64,000 nucleotides of DNA, taken from assembly GCF_000422385.1 (NCBI RefSeq), contig NZ_AULR01000001.1, positions 186,001 to 250,000 on the forward strand. Direction: 5' to 3'. A program made the position numbers and the translations under genes. Each line of letters opens with the position of its first letter. Positions within the stretch are counted from its first letter, which is position 1. The notes under the pieces are model-generated. The model had not been told where the DNA came from and searched no databases. It saw only the letters and a list, made by a program, of their open reading frames with translations. Of the stretch, positions 44,308 to 52,985 are shown piece after piece. The stretch comes from Microbacterium indicum DSM 19969 (GTDB taxonomy: Bacteria > Actinomycetota > Actinomycetes > Actinomycetales > Microbacteriaceae).

Positions 44308-45380
44308 TGACCGCCGCCACCACCGTCGTCGCTCCCGTGCGCGGAAACACGTCGGGCCACCTCCCCCGGTGGGCCCCCTGGGCGATCCTCGTAGGATCGT
44401 TCCTCATCTCGGCCGCGGTGTTCGCCTTCGCGGGCGGCGGCAGCTTCAACGTCGGCCTCTGGGCCGTCGTGGGCGCCGTCATCTACGTCGTCGCGATCTT
44501 CGTGATCTCGTCGATCGCCGAGAGCCGCCGGCACGCGACCGACCGTCTCATGACGGCGCTCGTCACGGCGGCGTTCCTCGTCGCGCTCCTCCCCCTCATC
44601 TCGCTCCTGTGGACGGTGGTCTCCAACGGCATCTCCCGCTTCGACCCCGAGTTCTTCAGTTTCTCGATGCGCAACGTCGTCGGCGAGGGCGGCGGCGCGG
44701 TCCACGCGATCTACGGCACGCTCCTCGTCACGCTCGGCGCGACGATCATCTCGGTCCCCGTCGGTCTCATGACGTCGATCTACCTCGTCGAGTACGGCCA
44801 GGGCCGCAAGCTCGCCCGCGGCATCACGTTCCTCGTCGACGTCATGACGGGCATCCCCTCGATCGTCGCGGGTCTGTTCATCTACTCGGTGTTCGCGATC
44901 CTCGTCGGCCCCGGAACGCGCATGGGCATCATGGGCTCGCTCGCCCTGTCGGTCCTCATGATCCCGACGGTCGTCCGAGGATCCGAGGAGCTGCTGCGCA
45001 TCGTCCCGAACGAGCTCCGCGAGGCCTCGTACGCGCTCGGCGTGCCGAAGTGGCTGACGATCATGAAGGTCGTGCTCCCCACATCGATCGCGGGCATCAC
45101 GACGAGCGTCATGCTCGCCATCTCGCGCGTCATCGGCGAGACGGCCCCGCTGCTCCTCACGCTGGGTATGGTCGCGAGCGTGAACACCAACATGTTCAGC
45201 GGCCAGATGGCGACGCTGCCGGTGTTCTCGTACATGCAGGCCAAGTACCCCGGCATCCCTCCCGAGGCGTTCGCTGACCGCGCGTGGGCCGCCGCCCTGA
45301 CGCTCATCGCGATCGTCATGGTGCTGAACCTCGTGGCGCGCCTCGTCGCGAAGTTCTTCGCCCCCAAGACCGGTCGCTGA
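44307..45380 (+). CDS. pstA: Phosphate ABC transporter permease PstA
   Basis: This 357-residue permease has two extra N-terminal helices (residues 25-75) before the usual six. It carries [20 protein letters not shown] as the EAA loop and [18 protein letters not shown] 44307 overlaps the pstC stop by one base. Confidence 0.95.
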   Translation: MTAATTVVAPVRGNTSGHLPRWAPWAILVGSFLISAAVFAFAGGGSFNVGLWAVVGAVIYVVAIFVISSIAESRRHATDRLMTALVTAAFLVALLPLISLLWTVVSNGISRFDPEFFSFSMRNVVGEGGGAVHAIYGTLLVTLGATIISVPVGLMTSIYLVEYGQGRKLARGITFLVDVMTGIPSIVAGLFIYSVFAILVGPGTRMGIMGSLALSVLMIPTVVRGSEELLRIVPNELREASYALGVPKWLTIMKVVLPTSIAGITTSVMLAISRVIGETAPLLLTLGMVASVNTNMFSGQMATLPVFSYMQAKYPGIPPEAFADRAWAAALTLIAIVMVLNLVARLVAKFFAPKTGR

Positions 45381-45423
45381 GCGACCCCGAATCTCTGACA
45401 GAAGCAGAAGAAGGATCACTCAG

Positions 45424-46203
45424 GTGTCCAAGAGCATCGAAGTCAACGACCTCAACGTCTACTACGGCGACTTCCTCGCCGTCGAGGGCGTCAACATCGA
45501 CATCCAGCCCGGTACCGTCACGGCGTTCATCGGCCCGTCGGGCTGCGGCAAGTCCACGTTCCTCCGCACGCTCAACCGCATGCACGAGGTCATCCCCGGC
45601 GCGCACGTCGACGGCGAGGTGCTGATCGACGGCAAGAACCTCTACGGCTCCGACGTCGACCCCGTGCTCGTCCGCCGCCAGGTGGGCATGGTGTTCCAGC
45701 GCCCGAACCCGTTCCCCACGATGTCGATCAAGGAGAACGTCCTCGCGGGCGTCAAGCTCAACAACAAGCGCATGGCGAAGAGCGACCAGGACGCGCTCGT
45801 CGAGAAGTCGCTGCGCGGCGCCAACCTCTGGAACGAGGTCAAGGACCGCCTCGACAAGCCCGGATCGGGCCTCTCGGGCGGCCAGCAGCAGCGCCTCTGC
45901 ATCGCCCGCGCGATCGCGGTCTCCCCCGACGTGATCCTCATGGACGAGCCCTGCTCGGCGCTCGACCCGATCTCGACCTTCGCGATCGAGGAGCTCATCG
46001 CCGAGATCAAGAACGACTACACGGTCGTGATCGTGACGCACAACATGCAGCAGGCCTCGCGCGTCAGCGACAAGACGGCGTTCTTCAACATCGCCGGCAC
46101 GGGCAAGCCCGGCCACCTCATCGAGTTCGACGACACGACGAAGATCTTCACCTCGCCGTCCGTCAAGGCGACCGAGGACTACGTCTCGGGCCGCTTCGGT
46201 TGA
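45424..46203 (+). CDS. pstB: Phosphate ABC transporter ATP-binding protein PstB
   Basis: This 259-residue ATPase has Walker [10 protein letters not shown], the PstB-specific [15 protein letters not shown], signature [16 protein letters not shown], Walker [14 protein letters not shown] and the switch His in [12 protein letters not shown]. The start is GTG 45424 after AGAAGAAGGA. It is the last gene of the operon; no phoU follows. Confidence 0.97.
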   Translation: MSKSIEVNDLNVYYGDFLAVEGVNIDIQPGTVTAFIGPSGCGKSTFLRTLNRMHEVIPGAHVDGEVLIDGKNLYGSDVDPVLVRRQVGMVFQRPNPFPTMSIKENVLAGVKLNNKRMAKSDQDALVEKSLRGANLWNEVKDRLDKPGSGLSGGQQQRLCIARAIAVSPDVILMDEPCSALDPISTFAIEELIAEIKNDYTVVIVTHNMQQASRVSDKTAFFNIAGTGKPGHLIEFDDTTKIFTSPSVKATEDYVSGRFG

Positions 46204-46222
46204 TCCGCAGCACCTGAATCTG

Positions 46223-46251
46223 AGAGCCCCGGGAATGCATCCCGGGGCTCT
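46223..46251 (+). terminator. pst operon terminator
   Basis: AGAGCCCCGGGA and TCCCGGGGCTCT form a perfect 12-bp stem with a 5-nt loop, 20 nt after the pstB stop and followed by GTCGTT. Confidence 0.85.
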
Positions 46252-46361
46252 GTCGTTACACTGGACGTGCCGGGTCGCGGATTACCCCGGGCTCCAAATT
46301 TTGCCGCTTCGAGCGGCCTTCCGCCGAGAGGCGTACTTCCGCGGCCCGGTCTTCTCGTCCC

Positions 46362-46991
46362 TCAGACCAGATCGTCGCGCCGCCACAGGCGCGCTGCGAG
46401 GGTGAGATCCTCGGCGAAGGCGCTCAGCCGGTTCGCCCGCGAGGTCAGGCCCGTCGCCCGCTCGGGTTCGGTCGGCTCGTAGTCGTCGGCGATGTGCGTC
46501 GCGCCCGATGCCTGGACGCGGCAGAACGACGCCGTGCGGTCGAGCGCCACGGCGAAGTCGCCCGTGAACGCGCCGCGCAGGATCGTGTCGATGAGCCCCA
46601 CGAGCTCCTCCGGCGAGGCCGGCGCGGGCGCCCCCGCGACGACGGCGTCGACGGTGCGCAGCTCGTTTCGGCCGCGCTCGTAGAGCAGCGACGCCGTCTG
46701 CGGGTCCTGATGAATGCTCACCTGCATGAGGTAGAGCCGCCACAGCGCCCCCGGGAGCGACTTCGCCGGCATGCGCGACCAGAGCTGGGCGATGTCGTCG
46801 ATGCCGTGGGTCGTCGCGAAGCCGATGAGCCGATCGACGATCTCCGGATCCTCCGACTCGCGGACGCGCGCGAGCAGCGTCGCGGCCGTCGCGTGGGCGG
46901 CGCGCGAGACCTCGGCCGGATCCTCCGACGCGAAGAGGCGGTCGAAGGCGTCGGACGGGCGGAACACGGGCTTGCGGAACTCGTCTGTCAT
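46362..46991 (-). CDS. Conserved actinobacterial protein of unknown function
   Basis: This 209-residue soluble protein begins MTDEFRKPVFRPSDAFDRLF, followed by an all-helical body with ELWSRMPAKSLPGALWRLYLMQ-like segments. I recall relatives in Microbacteriaceae that are oddly labelled RNA polymerase subunit beta, but no polymerase motif is visible. A TAGCGT box (47005-47000) lies 8 nt before ATG 46991. It is divergent from the FBP zinc-finger gene. The 158-nt gap beyond its stop holds the pst terminator and a small GCCGCT/AGCGGC hairpin near 46305. Confidence 0.75.
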   Translation of the reverse strand: MTDEFRKPVFRPSDAFDRLFASEDPAEVSRAAHATAATLLARVRESEDPEIVDRLIGFATTHGIDDIAQLWSRMPAKSLPGALWRLYLMQVSIHQDPQTASLLYERGRNELRTVDAVVAGAPAPASPEELVGLIDTILRGAFTGDFAVALDRTASFCRVQASGATHIADDYEPTEPERATGLTSRANRLSAFAEDLTLAARLWRRDDLV

Positions 46992-47065
46992 CGCCGTCAA
47001 CGCTAGGCCCCGCTCCCCCGCCGCGCACCAGGCCCGCGTGGATCCGCGCGCGTTACGATGGAGAG

Positions 47066-47140
47066 GTGAAGTCACGAGAGTCCCTGCGGGGAGCGAGGAG
47101 GTCGTCGGCGCACTCTGCGTCGGCGGGCGCGCGGGCGTAG
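47066..47140 (+). other. Possible leader peptide ORF before the FBP gene
   Basis: A TACGAT box at 47054-47059 is followed 6 nt later by GTG 47066, which opens a 24-residue Arg/Ser/Ala-rich ORF ending TAG at 47140. The FBP gene starts 70 nt further on, with its own AAGGAG. The 145-nt transcribed leader could couple FBP expression to translation stress. This is inference. Confidence 0.3.
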
Positions 47141-47210
47141 CACCGAGCCGTCCACCGTGCCGTCTGCACGGATCCCTCACCTCTCAGAACCTCACGAAGG
47201 AGCATCTCCC

Positions 47211-47693
47211 ATGCGTCCCCTCGACGACGCGCAGATCCGCGCGTCGTTCGCGAACGTCTCCGTGCGCGAACGCAAGAACATCGTCCTGCCCGACCTCGAC
47301 GCGATCGACTGGGATCGCATCGACTACCTCGGCTGGCGGGACCCGAAGCTGCCACGCGTCGGCTACGTCGTCGCGTGGATCGACGACGGACCCATCGGCC
47401 TGCTGATGTCGCAGACCGAGGCGTCTCCCCGCAGCCGCACCCAGTGCTCGTGGTGCCAGGACGTCAAGCTGCCGAACGACGTCGTCCTCTTCTCCACGAA
47501 GCGCGCCGGCGCGGCCGGGCGCCGCGGCGACACGATCGCGACCTACGTGTGCGACGCGTTCCAGTGCAACGAGAACGTGCGGAAGAAGCCGCCCATGGCC
47601 TACATCGGGTTCGACGTCGAGGCGGCGCGCGAGGGCCGCATCGTCGCCCTCCAGGTGAACGTCGAGGGCTTCCTCCGCGACGCCACCAGCTGA
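47211..47693 (+). CDS. FBP (EF-G-binding, treble-clef zinc finger) domain protein
   Basis: This 160-residue protein carries four cysteines in CSWCQDVKLP and CDAFQCNENVRKKPP, the treble-clef zinc finger of FusB-type EF-G-binding proteins. The family rescues ribosomes stalled with EF-G, and some members give fusidic acid resistance. AAGGAG lies 8 nt before ATG 47211. A possible leader ORF precedes it. Confidence 0.88.
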   Translation: MRPLDDAQIRASFANVSVRERKNIVLPDLDAIDWDRIDYLGWRDPKLPRVGYVVAWIDDGPIGLLMSQTEASPRSRTQCSWCQDVKLPNDVVLFSTKRAGAAGRRGDTIATYVCDAFQCNENVRKKPPMAYIGFDVEAAREGRIVALQVNVEGFLRDATS

Positions 47694-47729
47694 ACGTCGC
47701 GCAGGCCCGCCCCCGGTACGCTGGTGGGC

Positions 47730-47802
47730 GGGCCTATAGCTCAGTTGGCAGAGCATCGGACTTTTAATCCGCGGGTCGAGGGTTCGAGCCCCTCTGGGCC
47801 CA
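47730..47802 (+). tRNA. tRNA-Lys(TTT)
   Basis: The acceptor GGGCCTA pairs with TGGGCCC (one G-T pair), the D arm is GCTC/GAGC, the anticodon loop CTTTTAA carries TTT, and the T arm is GAGGG-TTCGAGC-CCCTC. The discriminator is A and CCA is not encoded. A TACGCT box (47717-47722) ends 7 nt before the 5' end, giving a promoter close to the mature start. Confidence 0.97.
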
Positions 47803-47823
47803 CGAACGACGGCGAGCGAAGCG

Positions 47824-48597
47824 GTGCACGGACAGGCGATTACGCAGGACGGCGCGGAGCTGTTCTGGACCGCTCGCGGCGAGGGCCCCGCCCTGCTCCT
47901 CATCGCGGGCCAGGCGAGCACCCACCGCGGATGGCTCCCTCTCGTCCCGCACCTCGTTGCCGAGCGCCGCGTCGTGCTCTTCGATCATCGAGGCGTCGGC
48001 CAGAGCACGATGGGCGACGCCGACCGATTCACGACCCGGTCCTTCGCGCGAGACGCCGTGGCCGTGCTCGATGCGGCGGGGGTCGCCTCAGCCGACGTCT
48101 ACGGCCACTCGATGGGCGGTCGCGTCGCCCAGTGGATGGCGATCGACCGCCCGGAGCGGGTCGACCGTCTCGTGCTCGCCGGGTCCACGGGCGGCGATCG
48201 GTTCGGCCCCGCCCGCGACCCGGATGTCAACCGCGTTCTCTCCTCCGGTGACCCCGCGCAGATGGCGCCGCTGTTCTTCACGGAGTCGTTTCGGGAGCGG
48301 CACCCCGAGGCGGTCGCCGGGTTCTTCGCCCGTGACGCCGGCATCCGCGCGCGCCGCGCCCACTTCGACGCGAGCCGTCGCCACGACGCCTGGGACGAGC
48401 TGCACCGCATCTCCTCCCCGACGCTCGTGATCCACGGATCCGACGACCCCGTGACACCCGTCGAGAGTGCACGGCTGCTCGCCGCCCGGATCCCGGACGC
48501 CGTCCTAGACGTCGTGCCGGGCCAGCGGCACTGCCCGCATCTGGAGTCAGCCGAGGCCAGGGCGCGCGTGGACGCCTTCCTCGCGCACCCGTCGTAG
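47824..48597 (+). CDS. Alpha/beta-fold hydrolase
   Basis: This 257-residue hydrolase has the nucleophile elbow GHSMGGRVAQ (Ser about 97), the oxyanion-side FDHRGVGQS, the acid in IHGSDDPVTP and the base His in GQRHCPHLES. The substrate cannot be read from the sequence. GTG 47824 begins 21 nt after the tRNA and has no clear ribosome site, so co-transcription with the tRNA is possible. The frame after its stop encodes a nitroreductase remnant. Confidence 0.85.
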   Translation: MHGQAITQDGAELFWTARGEGPALLLIAGQASTHRGWLPLVPHLVAERRVVLFDHRGVGQSTMGDADRFTTRSFARDAVAVLDAAGVASADVYGHSMGGRVAQWMAIDRPERVDRLVLAGSTGGDRFGPARDPDVNRVLSSGDPAQMAPLFFTESFRERHPEAVAGFFARDAGIRARRAHFDASRRHDAWDELHRISSPTLVIHGSDDPVTPVESARLLAARIPDAVLDVVPGQRHCPHLESAEARARVDAFLAHPS

Positions 48598-48613
48598 CGA
48601 TCGGAGCCCCGAC

Positions 48614-48763
48614 GGCGTCGTCCGGATGCGCGCCGTCGAGCTGACGGGAGACGAGCGCGCCGCCGCCTGGTCGAGGTTCACCGCGATGAGCCCGGGGTTC
48701 AAGCAGTACGAGGAGAACACCACCCCCGTCATCGCCCTCCGCCGCGTCGCCGCCGACGCCTGA
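48614..48763 (+). pseudogene. C-terminal remnant of a DDN-type (DUF385) F420-dependent nitroreductase
   Basis: The frame gives GVVRMRAVELTGDERAAAW, SRFTAMSPGFKQYEENTT and VIALRRV, matching the tail of deazaflavin-dependent nitroreductases. The front 90-100 residues with the fold core are absent. ATG 48626 would make only 45 residues. It directly follows the hydrolase stop, so a deletion probably joined the two. Confidence 0.65.
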
Positions 48764-48784
48764 GCGCGCGGGGGATCCGCCCGC

Positions 48785-49150
48785 CTACGCCCCGGCGGGG
48801 AACCCGAAGTAGATGCCGTCGTGCAGCGCGCAGCCCGGGTTGAACCGGGCCCCGCAGGCGCGGCACGCAGAGGCCCCGCGGTACGCCGAGATCGCGATCT
48901 CGGCGCGGCACACCCCGCAGAGCACCGCGAGCTCGCCTCCGGATCCCTCGGGCCACGGCCGGATCGGGTGACCGGCCACCTCCTCGTGGCACAGGTGGCA
49001 CGGGTACCAGTCGCCGCAGCACGCGAAGCGGATCGCGACGACGTCGAGCGGCGAGCGGTAGTGCGCGCAGCGTGTCTCGTCGTCGACGACTCTCCCGCGC
49101 ACGACGGGGGCCGCCGCGGATCCCTCTCCGTTCGCGCGCATCCGTGCCAT
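48785..49150 (-). CDS. CHY zinc finger protein
   Basis: This 121-residue protein has VVDDETRCAHYRSPLDVVAI, FACCGDWYPCHLCHEE, VLCGVCRAEIAIS and CRACGARFNPGCALH. The Cys/His pairs match the CHY zinc finger found in short bacterial proteins, of unknown role. Two other starts (GTG 49153, ATG 49141) are possible. It begins 4 nt after the EamA stop, so it belongs to the same transcript. Confidence 0.85.
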   Translation of the reverse strand: MARMRANGEGSAAAPVVRGRVVDDETRCAHYRSPLDVVAIRFACCGDWYPCHLCHEEVAGHPIRPWPEGSGGELAVLCGVCRAEIAISAYRGASACRACGARFNPGCALHDGIYFGFPAGA

Positions 49151-49154
49151 CACA

Positions 49155-50015
49155 TCACAGCCCGACGACGGCGATCCCCACGAGCACGATCGCGGCGCCC
49201 GCGAGCCGGCGGGCGATCCCCGTCTCGCGGAAGAGGCGCCACGCGAGGAGCGAGCCCACGACGATCGACGCCTCGCGCAGCGGCGCGACGAGCGCGACGG
49301 GCGCCGTCTGCATCACGGTGAGCACGAGCACGTACGCGAGCGGCGAGAGGACCGCGACGGCCAGGATCGGGATCCCGTCGAGCCGTGCCGACCGGGCGAT
49401 CCCGGCTCGGCGGCGGAGGACGCTCGGCGCCAGCAGGACCACCTGCGCGAGGAGGGTCCCCGCGTAGTAGCTGACGGGCGCGAGGCCGAGCGAGCCGACC
49501 GCGAACGCGTCCCACAGCGTGTACGCCGCGATCGTCACGCCCGTCGCCGCGCCCCACGCGACGCCGCGAAGCGGGTGCGACGCCCCCGCGCGGAAGGGGT
49601 TGCCCATGACGACGAGGATCCCCGCGAGCACCGTGACCGCGCCGACGATCCCGAGCGCTGACGGCCGCTCCCCGAGCAGCGGGATCGCGACGAGCATCGT
49701 GACGATCGGGCCGGATCCGCGCGCGATCGGATAGACGACGCCGAGGTCGGCGCGGTCGTACCCGGCCTGGAGCGTCAGCGAGTACGCGACGTGCAGCAGC
49801 GCCGACACGATCGCGGCCGCGACGAGCGGCCACGTGACGGGCTGCGCCCCCGACACCGCGGCGGCGACGGCGAGCGGCAGGAACACGGCCGCGGCCACGG
49901 TCGTGTAGCCCGCGACGAAGAGCACGGTGTCGCCGCGCTTGTACTTGGACGCGAGGTTCCACGCGGCGTGCACGACGGCCGCGACGAGCACGATCGCGAC
50001 GGAGGCCGGATCCAT
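49155..50015 (-). CDS. EamA/DMT-family transporter
   Basis: This 286-residue protein has ten hydrophobic segments in two repeats, each with the EamA pattern (VHAAWNLASKYKRGD, LQAGYDRADLGVVYPIARGSG split, LREASIVVGSLLAWRLFRE). The substrate is unknown, an amino acid or metabolite exporter being usual. Its ATG shares one base with the rpiR-like stop, suggesting control by that regulator. Confidence 0.9.
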   Translation of the reverse strand: MDPASVAIVLVAAVVHAAWNLASKYKRGDTVLFVAGYTTVAAAVFLPLAVAAAVSGAQPVTWPLVAAAIVSALLHVAYSLTLQAGYDRADLGVVYPIARGSGPIVTMLVAIPLLGERPSALGIVGAVTVLAGILVVMGNPFRAGASHPLRGVAWGAATGVTIAAYTLWDAFAVGSLGLAPVSYYAGTLLAQVVLLAPSVLRRRAGIARSARLDGIPILAVAVLSPLAYVLVLTVMQTAPVALVAPLREASIVVGSLLAWRLFRETGIARRLAGAAIVLVGIAVVGL

Positions 50016-50899
50016 CAGGAGATGTCGGGGAGGTCGATGCCCGCGCGCTCCGAGCGGCGGACCCGCTCCGGGTCGCGCAGGGCGAGCGCCGCGACGATCG
50101 CGTCGACGACGACGAGCTGGGCGAGGCGGCTGCCCGCCGCCGCCATCTGGCCCGTCAGCGGGACCCCGCCGACGACGAGCGCGATGTCGGCGGCGTCGGC
50201 CAGCGGCGTTCCGTGCTGGTTCGTGACCGCGATCACGGCGGCCCCGGCGCCCGAGGCGGCGTCGGCGACGTCGACGGTCGCGGCGGTGCGCCCCGTCGAG
50301 CTGACGGCGAGGAGCACGTCCCCCGGCCCGAGGAGCCGCGCCGCGATCATCGCCGACGTGTGGTCGGGGATCGCGACGGTCGGCACGCCCAGGGCCCGCA
50401 TGCGGAACGCCGCGTCGGCGGCGACCGACGCCGACGCGGCGGCACCGGAAACGAGCACCTGGCGGGCAGCGCGCACGGCGTCGACGGCGCTCTCGAGGGC
50501 GGCCGGATCCAGCGCGCCGCCGAGCGCCGTCAGGGCGTCGACGCCCGTGCGGATCGACGCCTCGAGGATCGCGCGGGCCGAGTCGTCCCCCGTGAGGGCG
50601 GGCGGCGGGGCGAAGAACTCGGCGGATCCCCTGGCCCGGGCGATCTCGAGCTTGAGCTCGGCGAACCCCGCGAAGCCGAGGGCGCGCGCCGCGCGGACGA
50701 CGCTCGGCGCCGAGACGCCGGCGCGGGCGGCCACCTGCGACGTCGACGCCGTGCCGACGAACAGCGGGTCGGTCAGCAGCAGCTCGGCGACGCGCGCCTC
50801 GCTCTGCGGCAGACCGGCCGCGCGCGCCTGCAGCGTGCCGAGCCAGCGCCGCAGCGTGTCACCCGATTCCGTAACGCCGTTACTCTCATTGTCGCTCAC
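50015..50899 (-). CDS. MurR/RpiR-family transcriptional regulator
   Basis: This 294-residue regulator has an N-terminal RpiR HTH (SEARVAELLLTDPLF, TSTSQVAARAGVSAPSVVR, ARALGFAGFAELKLE) and a C-terminal SIS sugar-phosphate-binding domain (VLVSGAAASASVAADAAFRM, LLAVSSTGRTAATVDVA). A TACAGT box at 50912-50907 lies 7 nt before GTG 50899, a likely leaderless start. GTAAC dyads overlap that box. It probably controls the overlapping EamA gene and itself. Confidence 0.93.
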   Translation of the reverse strand: MSDNESNGVTESGDTLRRWLGTLQARAAGLPQSEARVAELLLTDPLFVGTASTSQVAARAGVSAPSVVRAARALGFAGFAELKLEIARARGSAEFFAPPPALTGDDSARAILEASIRTGVDALTALGGALDPAALESAVDAVRAARQVLVSGAAASASVAADAAFRMRALGVPTVAIPDHTSAMIAARLLGPGDVLLAVSSTGRTAATVDVADAASGAGAAVIAVTNQHGTPLADAADIALVVGGVPLTGQMAAAGSRLAQLVVVDAIVAALALRDPERVRRSERAGIDLPDIS

Positions 50900-50914
50900 G
50901 CGTAACACTGTAAC
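50871..50914 (-). promoter_or_regulatory. GTAAC operators at the rpiR-like promoter
   Basis: GTAACGCCGTTAC (50871-50883) is a dyad inside codons 6-10. GTTACAGTGTTAC (read on the minus strand, 50914-50902) contains the TACAGT promoter box. Three of the four GTAAC/GTTAC half-sites share one orientation. The placement fits autorepression. Confidence 0.55.
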
Positions 50915-50985
50915 GCACGCGTCGCGGGACGACGACCGCCCGCCGCGGACGCCACCGCGGCGGGGCCGGTTCGACCTCGGAGGGA

Positions 50986-51351
50986 CTACTTCGCGTCGAT
51001 GCGCAGCGTCGTGCCGCGCGCGGGCTCGCGGTTGAGGGCCTTCGTCGGGGATCCGTTGCCGTACTTCGCGCGGTACGCCTCGTCGACGGCGTCGTCGTGC
51101 GACGGGTCGTCGACGTAGACGACGTCGCGCTGGCTGCCGCCCCACTGGATCGCGCCCGTCATCTGGCGCTGCACGCCGACGTACCAGCCGGCGTCGGGGC
51201 CGTTGACCGAGCGCGCGTAGAGGGCGCCGTCGACGACCACGTGCCAGATGATGCGGAAGCTGCGGAGGGATCCGTCCCTGCGGCTCCCCGCCACGCGGAT
51301 CTCGTACGCGTCGTCGAGCTCGTCGAGCTCCGCCGTCGTCCAGTTGCTCAT
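50986..51351 (-). CDS. DUF2255 family protein
   Basis: This 121-residue protein has the DUF2255 pattern: NWTTAELDELDDAYEIRVAG at the start, IIWHVVVDGALYARSVNG, GVQRQMTGAIQWGG and YVDDPSHDDAVDEAYRAKYG. The fold is FMN-split-barrel-like in relatives, but no function is known. AAGGAA lies about 8 nt before ATG 51351. It is downstream of the XRE regulator and perhaps regulated by it. Confidence 0.85.
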   Translation of the reverse strand: MSNWTTAELDELDDAYEIRVAGSRRDGSLRSFRIIWHVVVDGALYARSVNGPDAGWYVGVQRQMTGAIQWGGSQRDVVYVDDPSHDDAVDEAYRAKYGNGSPTKALNREPARGTTLRIDAK

Positions 51352-51448
51352 GGGTGTTCCTTCCATCGGATGTCCTTCCAGCCTGGGCCGAGAAGCCCGC
51401 GCGCGACAGGTACTGCGATTACCGGGAACGCCGCCCTCCCCCGCGGCG

Positions 51449-52309
51449 TCAGACGGCCTGCACCGTCTCCTCGGTGGCCGCCCACGACGCGAGCATCGCG
51501 AGGCCGTCGGCCGACGGGGATCCGGCAGGCGCCGTGTAGACGTTGAGGCGGAAGCCGGGCTCCGTCGGCAGCTCCATCGCCTCGTAGTCGAGGTCGAGGT
51601 CGCCCACGACGGGGTGGCGCAGGCGCTTGCGGCCGTTGCGGTGCATCTTGACGTTCTGCGACGCCCACCTCGCCCGGAACTCCTCGCTGCGCGTCGAGAG
51701 CTCGCCGATCAGCTGGATCAGGTCGGGATCGTGCGGCGTGCGGCCCGCCTCCATGCGCAGGAAGGACGCCGAGTCGTCGAGCACCTGCTCGTGATCGCGG
51801 AAGAAGTCGCGCGCCGCCGGGTCGAGGTACGCGAAGCGCGCGGTGTTGACGGGGCGCCGCGGGTCGGCGAGCAGCGGGGCGTAGAGGGCGCGGCCCATGC
51901 GGTTCATGGCGATGATGTCGAAGCGCCCGTTGCGCACCCACGCGGGGGTGTCGATCGCGTCGAGGACCTGCTGCACCGCGGGCCGGACCGTCGTCGAGGT
52001 CGGCTTCGCCCGGCGCCGCGCCGGGCCCGACGCGCGCGCGAGGTCGAAGAGGTGCTCGCGCTCGGCGTCGTCGAACTGGAGCGACGTCGCGAGCGCGTCG
52101 AGCACGCTGTCGGAGGCGCCCGCGAGGTTCCCGCGCTCGAGGCGCACGTAGTAGTCGACCGAGACCCCCGCGAGCATCGCGACCTCCTCGCGCCGCAGCC
52201 CCGGCACGCGCCTGTTGCCGCCGTACGCGGGCAGGCCCGCCTGCTCGGGCGTGATGCGCGCCCTCCGCGTGCTCAGGAACTCGCGCACCTCGCGCCGGAT
52301 GTCTCCCAT
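51449..52309 (-). CDS. XRE-family regulator with MmyB-like ligand domain
   Basis: This 286-residue regulator has an N-terminal HTH (REFLSTRRARITPEQAGLP, VPGLRREEVAMLAGVSVDYY, LERGN) and a C-terminal MmyB-like fatty-acid-binding domain (DTPAWVRNGRFDIIAMN, NTARFAYLDPAARDFF, ELSTRSEEFRARWA). This family usually represses a nearby oxidoreductase; here the next gene is DUF2255. A TAGCGT box (52322-52317) is 7 nt before ATG 52309, so the start is well supported as leaderless. Confidence 0.93.
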   Translation of the reverse strand: MGDIRREVREFLSTRRARITPEQAGLPAYGGNRRVPGLRREEVAMLAGVSVDYYVRLERGNLAGASDSVLDALATSLQFDDAEREHLFDLARASGPARRRAKPTSTTVRPAVQQVLDAIDTPAWVRNGRFDIIAMNRMGRALYAPLLADPRRPVNTARFAYLDPAARDFFRDHEQVLDDSASFLRMEAGRTPHDPDLIQLIGELSTRSEEFRARWASQNVKMHRNGRKRLRHPVVGDLDLDYEAMELPTEPGFRLNVYTAPAGSPSADGLAMLASWAATEETVQAV

Positions 52310-52382
52310 GCGCCTCACGCTACGCGGCGCCCGCCCGGCGAGGGAGGCACCGCCATGACCTGTCACTCCGCGCTGCGGCGGC

Positions 52383-52985
52383 TCAGATCCAGCCGCGCTC
52401 CTCGGCGAGCCGCACGGCCTGCTGGCGGGTCCTGACGTGGAGCTTGGCGAGGACGGCCGAGACGTGGTTGCGCACCGTGCCGGGGGCGAGCGACAGGGCG
52501 CGGGCGATCTGGCCCGTCGTCTCGCCGCGGCGCCCCACCCGCAGGACGTCGAGCTCGCGGGGCGTGAGCGGGCTGCGCTCGTCGCTCAGGGCGTCGGCGG
52601 CGACCTCGGGATCCACGTACCGCGCACCCTCGCTCACGCGCCGGATCACGCGCGCGACCTCGTCGGCGCCGCGCGACTTGGGGAGGAACCCCGAGACGCC
52701 GCTCGCGAGCGCCCGCCGCAGCACGCCGGGCCGCGCGTGGCGGGTCACGACGACGCACCGGGTCGCGACGGTGCGGGCGAGGCGCTCGGCCACCTCGACG
52801 CCGTCGAGGCCCGGCATCTCGAGGTCGAGCAGGCACACGTCGGGCACGAGGCGCGTCGCCTCCGCGACGGCCTCGGAGCCGTCCGCGCACTCGGCGACGA
52901 CCTCGATGTCGTCCTCGAGCCGCAGGAGCGCGGCGAGCGCCGACCGGATCATCGCCTCGTCGTCGGCGATCAGGACGCGGATCAT
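52383..52985 (-). CDS. DesR-type response regulator
   Basis: This 200-residue NarL/FixJ regulator has the acceptor Asp at about 54 in CLLDLEMPGLDG and a LuxR HTH starting LTPRELDVLRVGRRGETTGQ. ATG 52985 overlaps the kinase stop as ATGA. It is closest to DesR/LiaR-like regulators of membrane state. Confidence 0.93.
   Translation of the reverse strand: MIRVLIADDEAMIRSALAALLRLEDDIEVVAECADGSEAVAEATRLVPDVCLLDLEMPGLDGVEVAERLARTVATRCVVVTRHARPGVLRRALASGVSGFLPKSRGADEVARVIRRVSEGARYVDPEVAADALSDERSPLTPRELDVLRVGRRGETTGQIARALSLAPGTVRNHVSAVLAKLHVRTRQQAVRLAEERGWI

Noticed and set aside
46266..46482. 71-codon plus-strand frame after the pst terminator
   Set aside because: A TACACT box precedes it, but the frame is antisense to the 46.4-kb gene and rich in Arg/Ser/Pro with no pattern, so I do not call it a gene.
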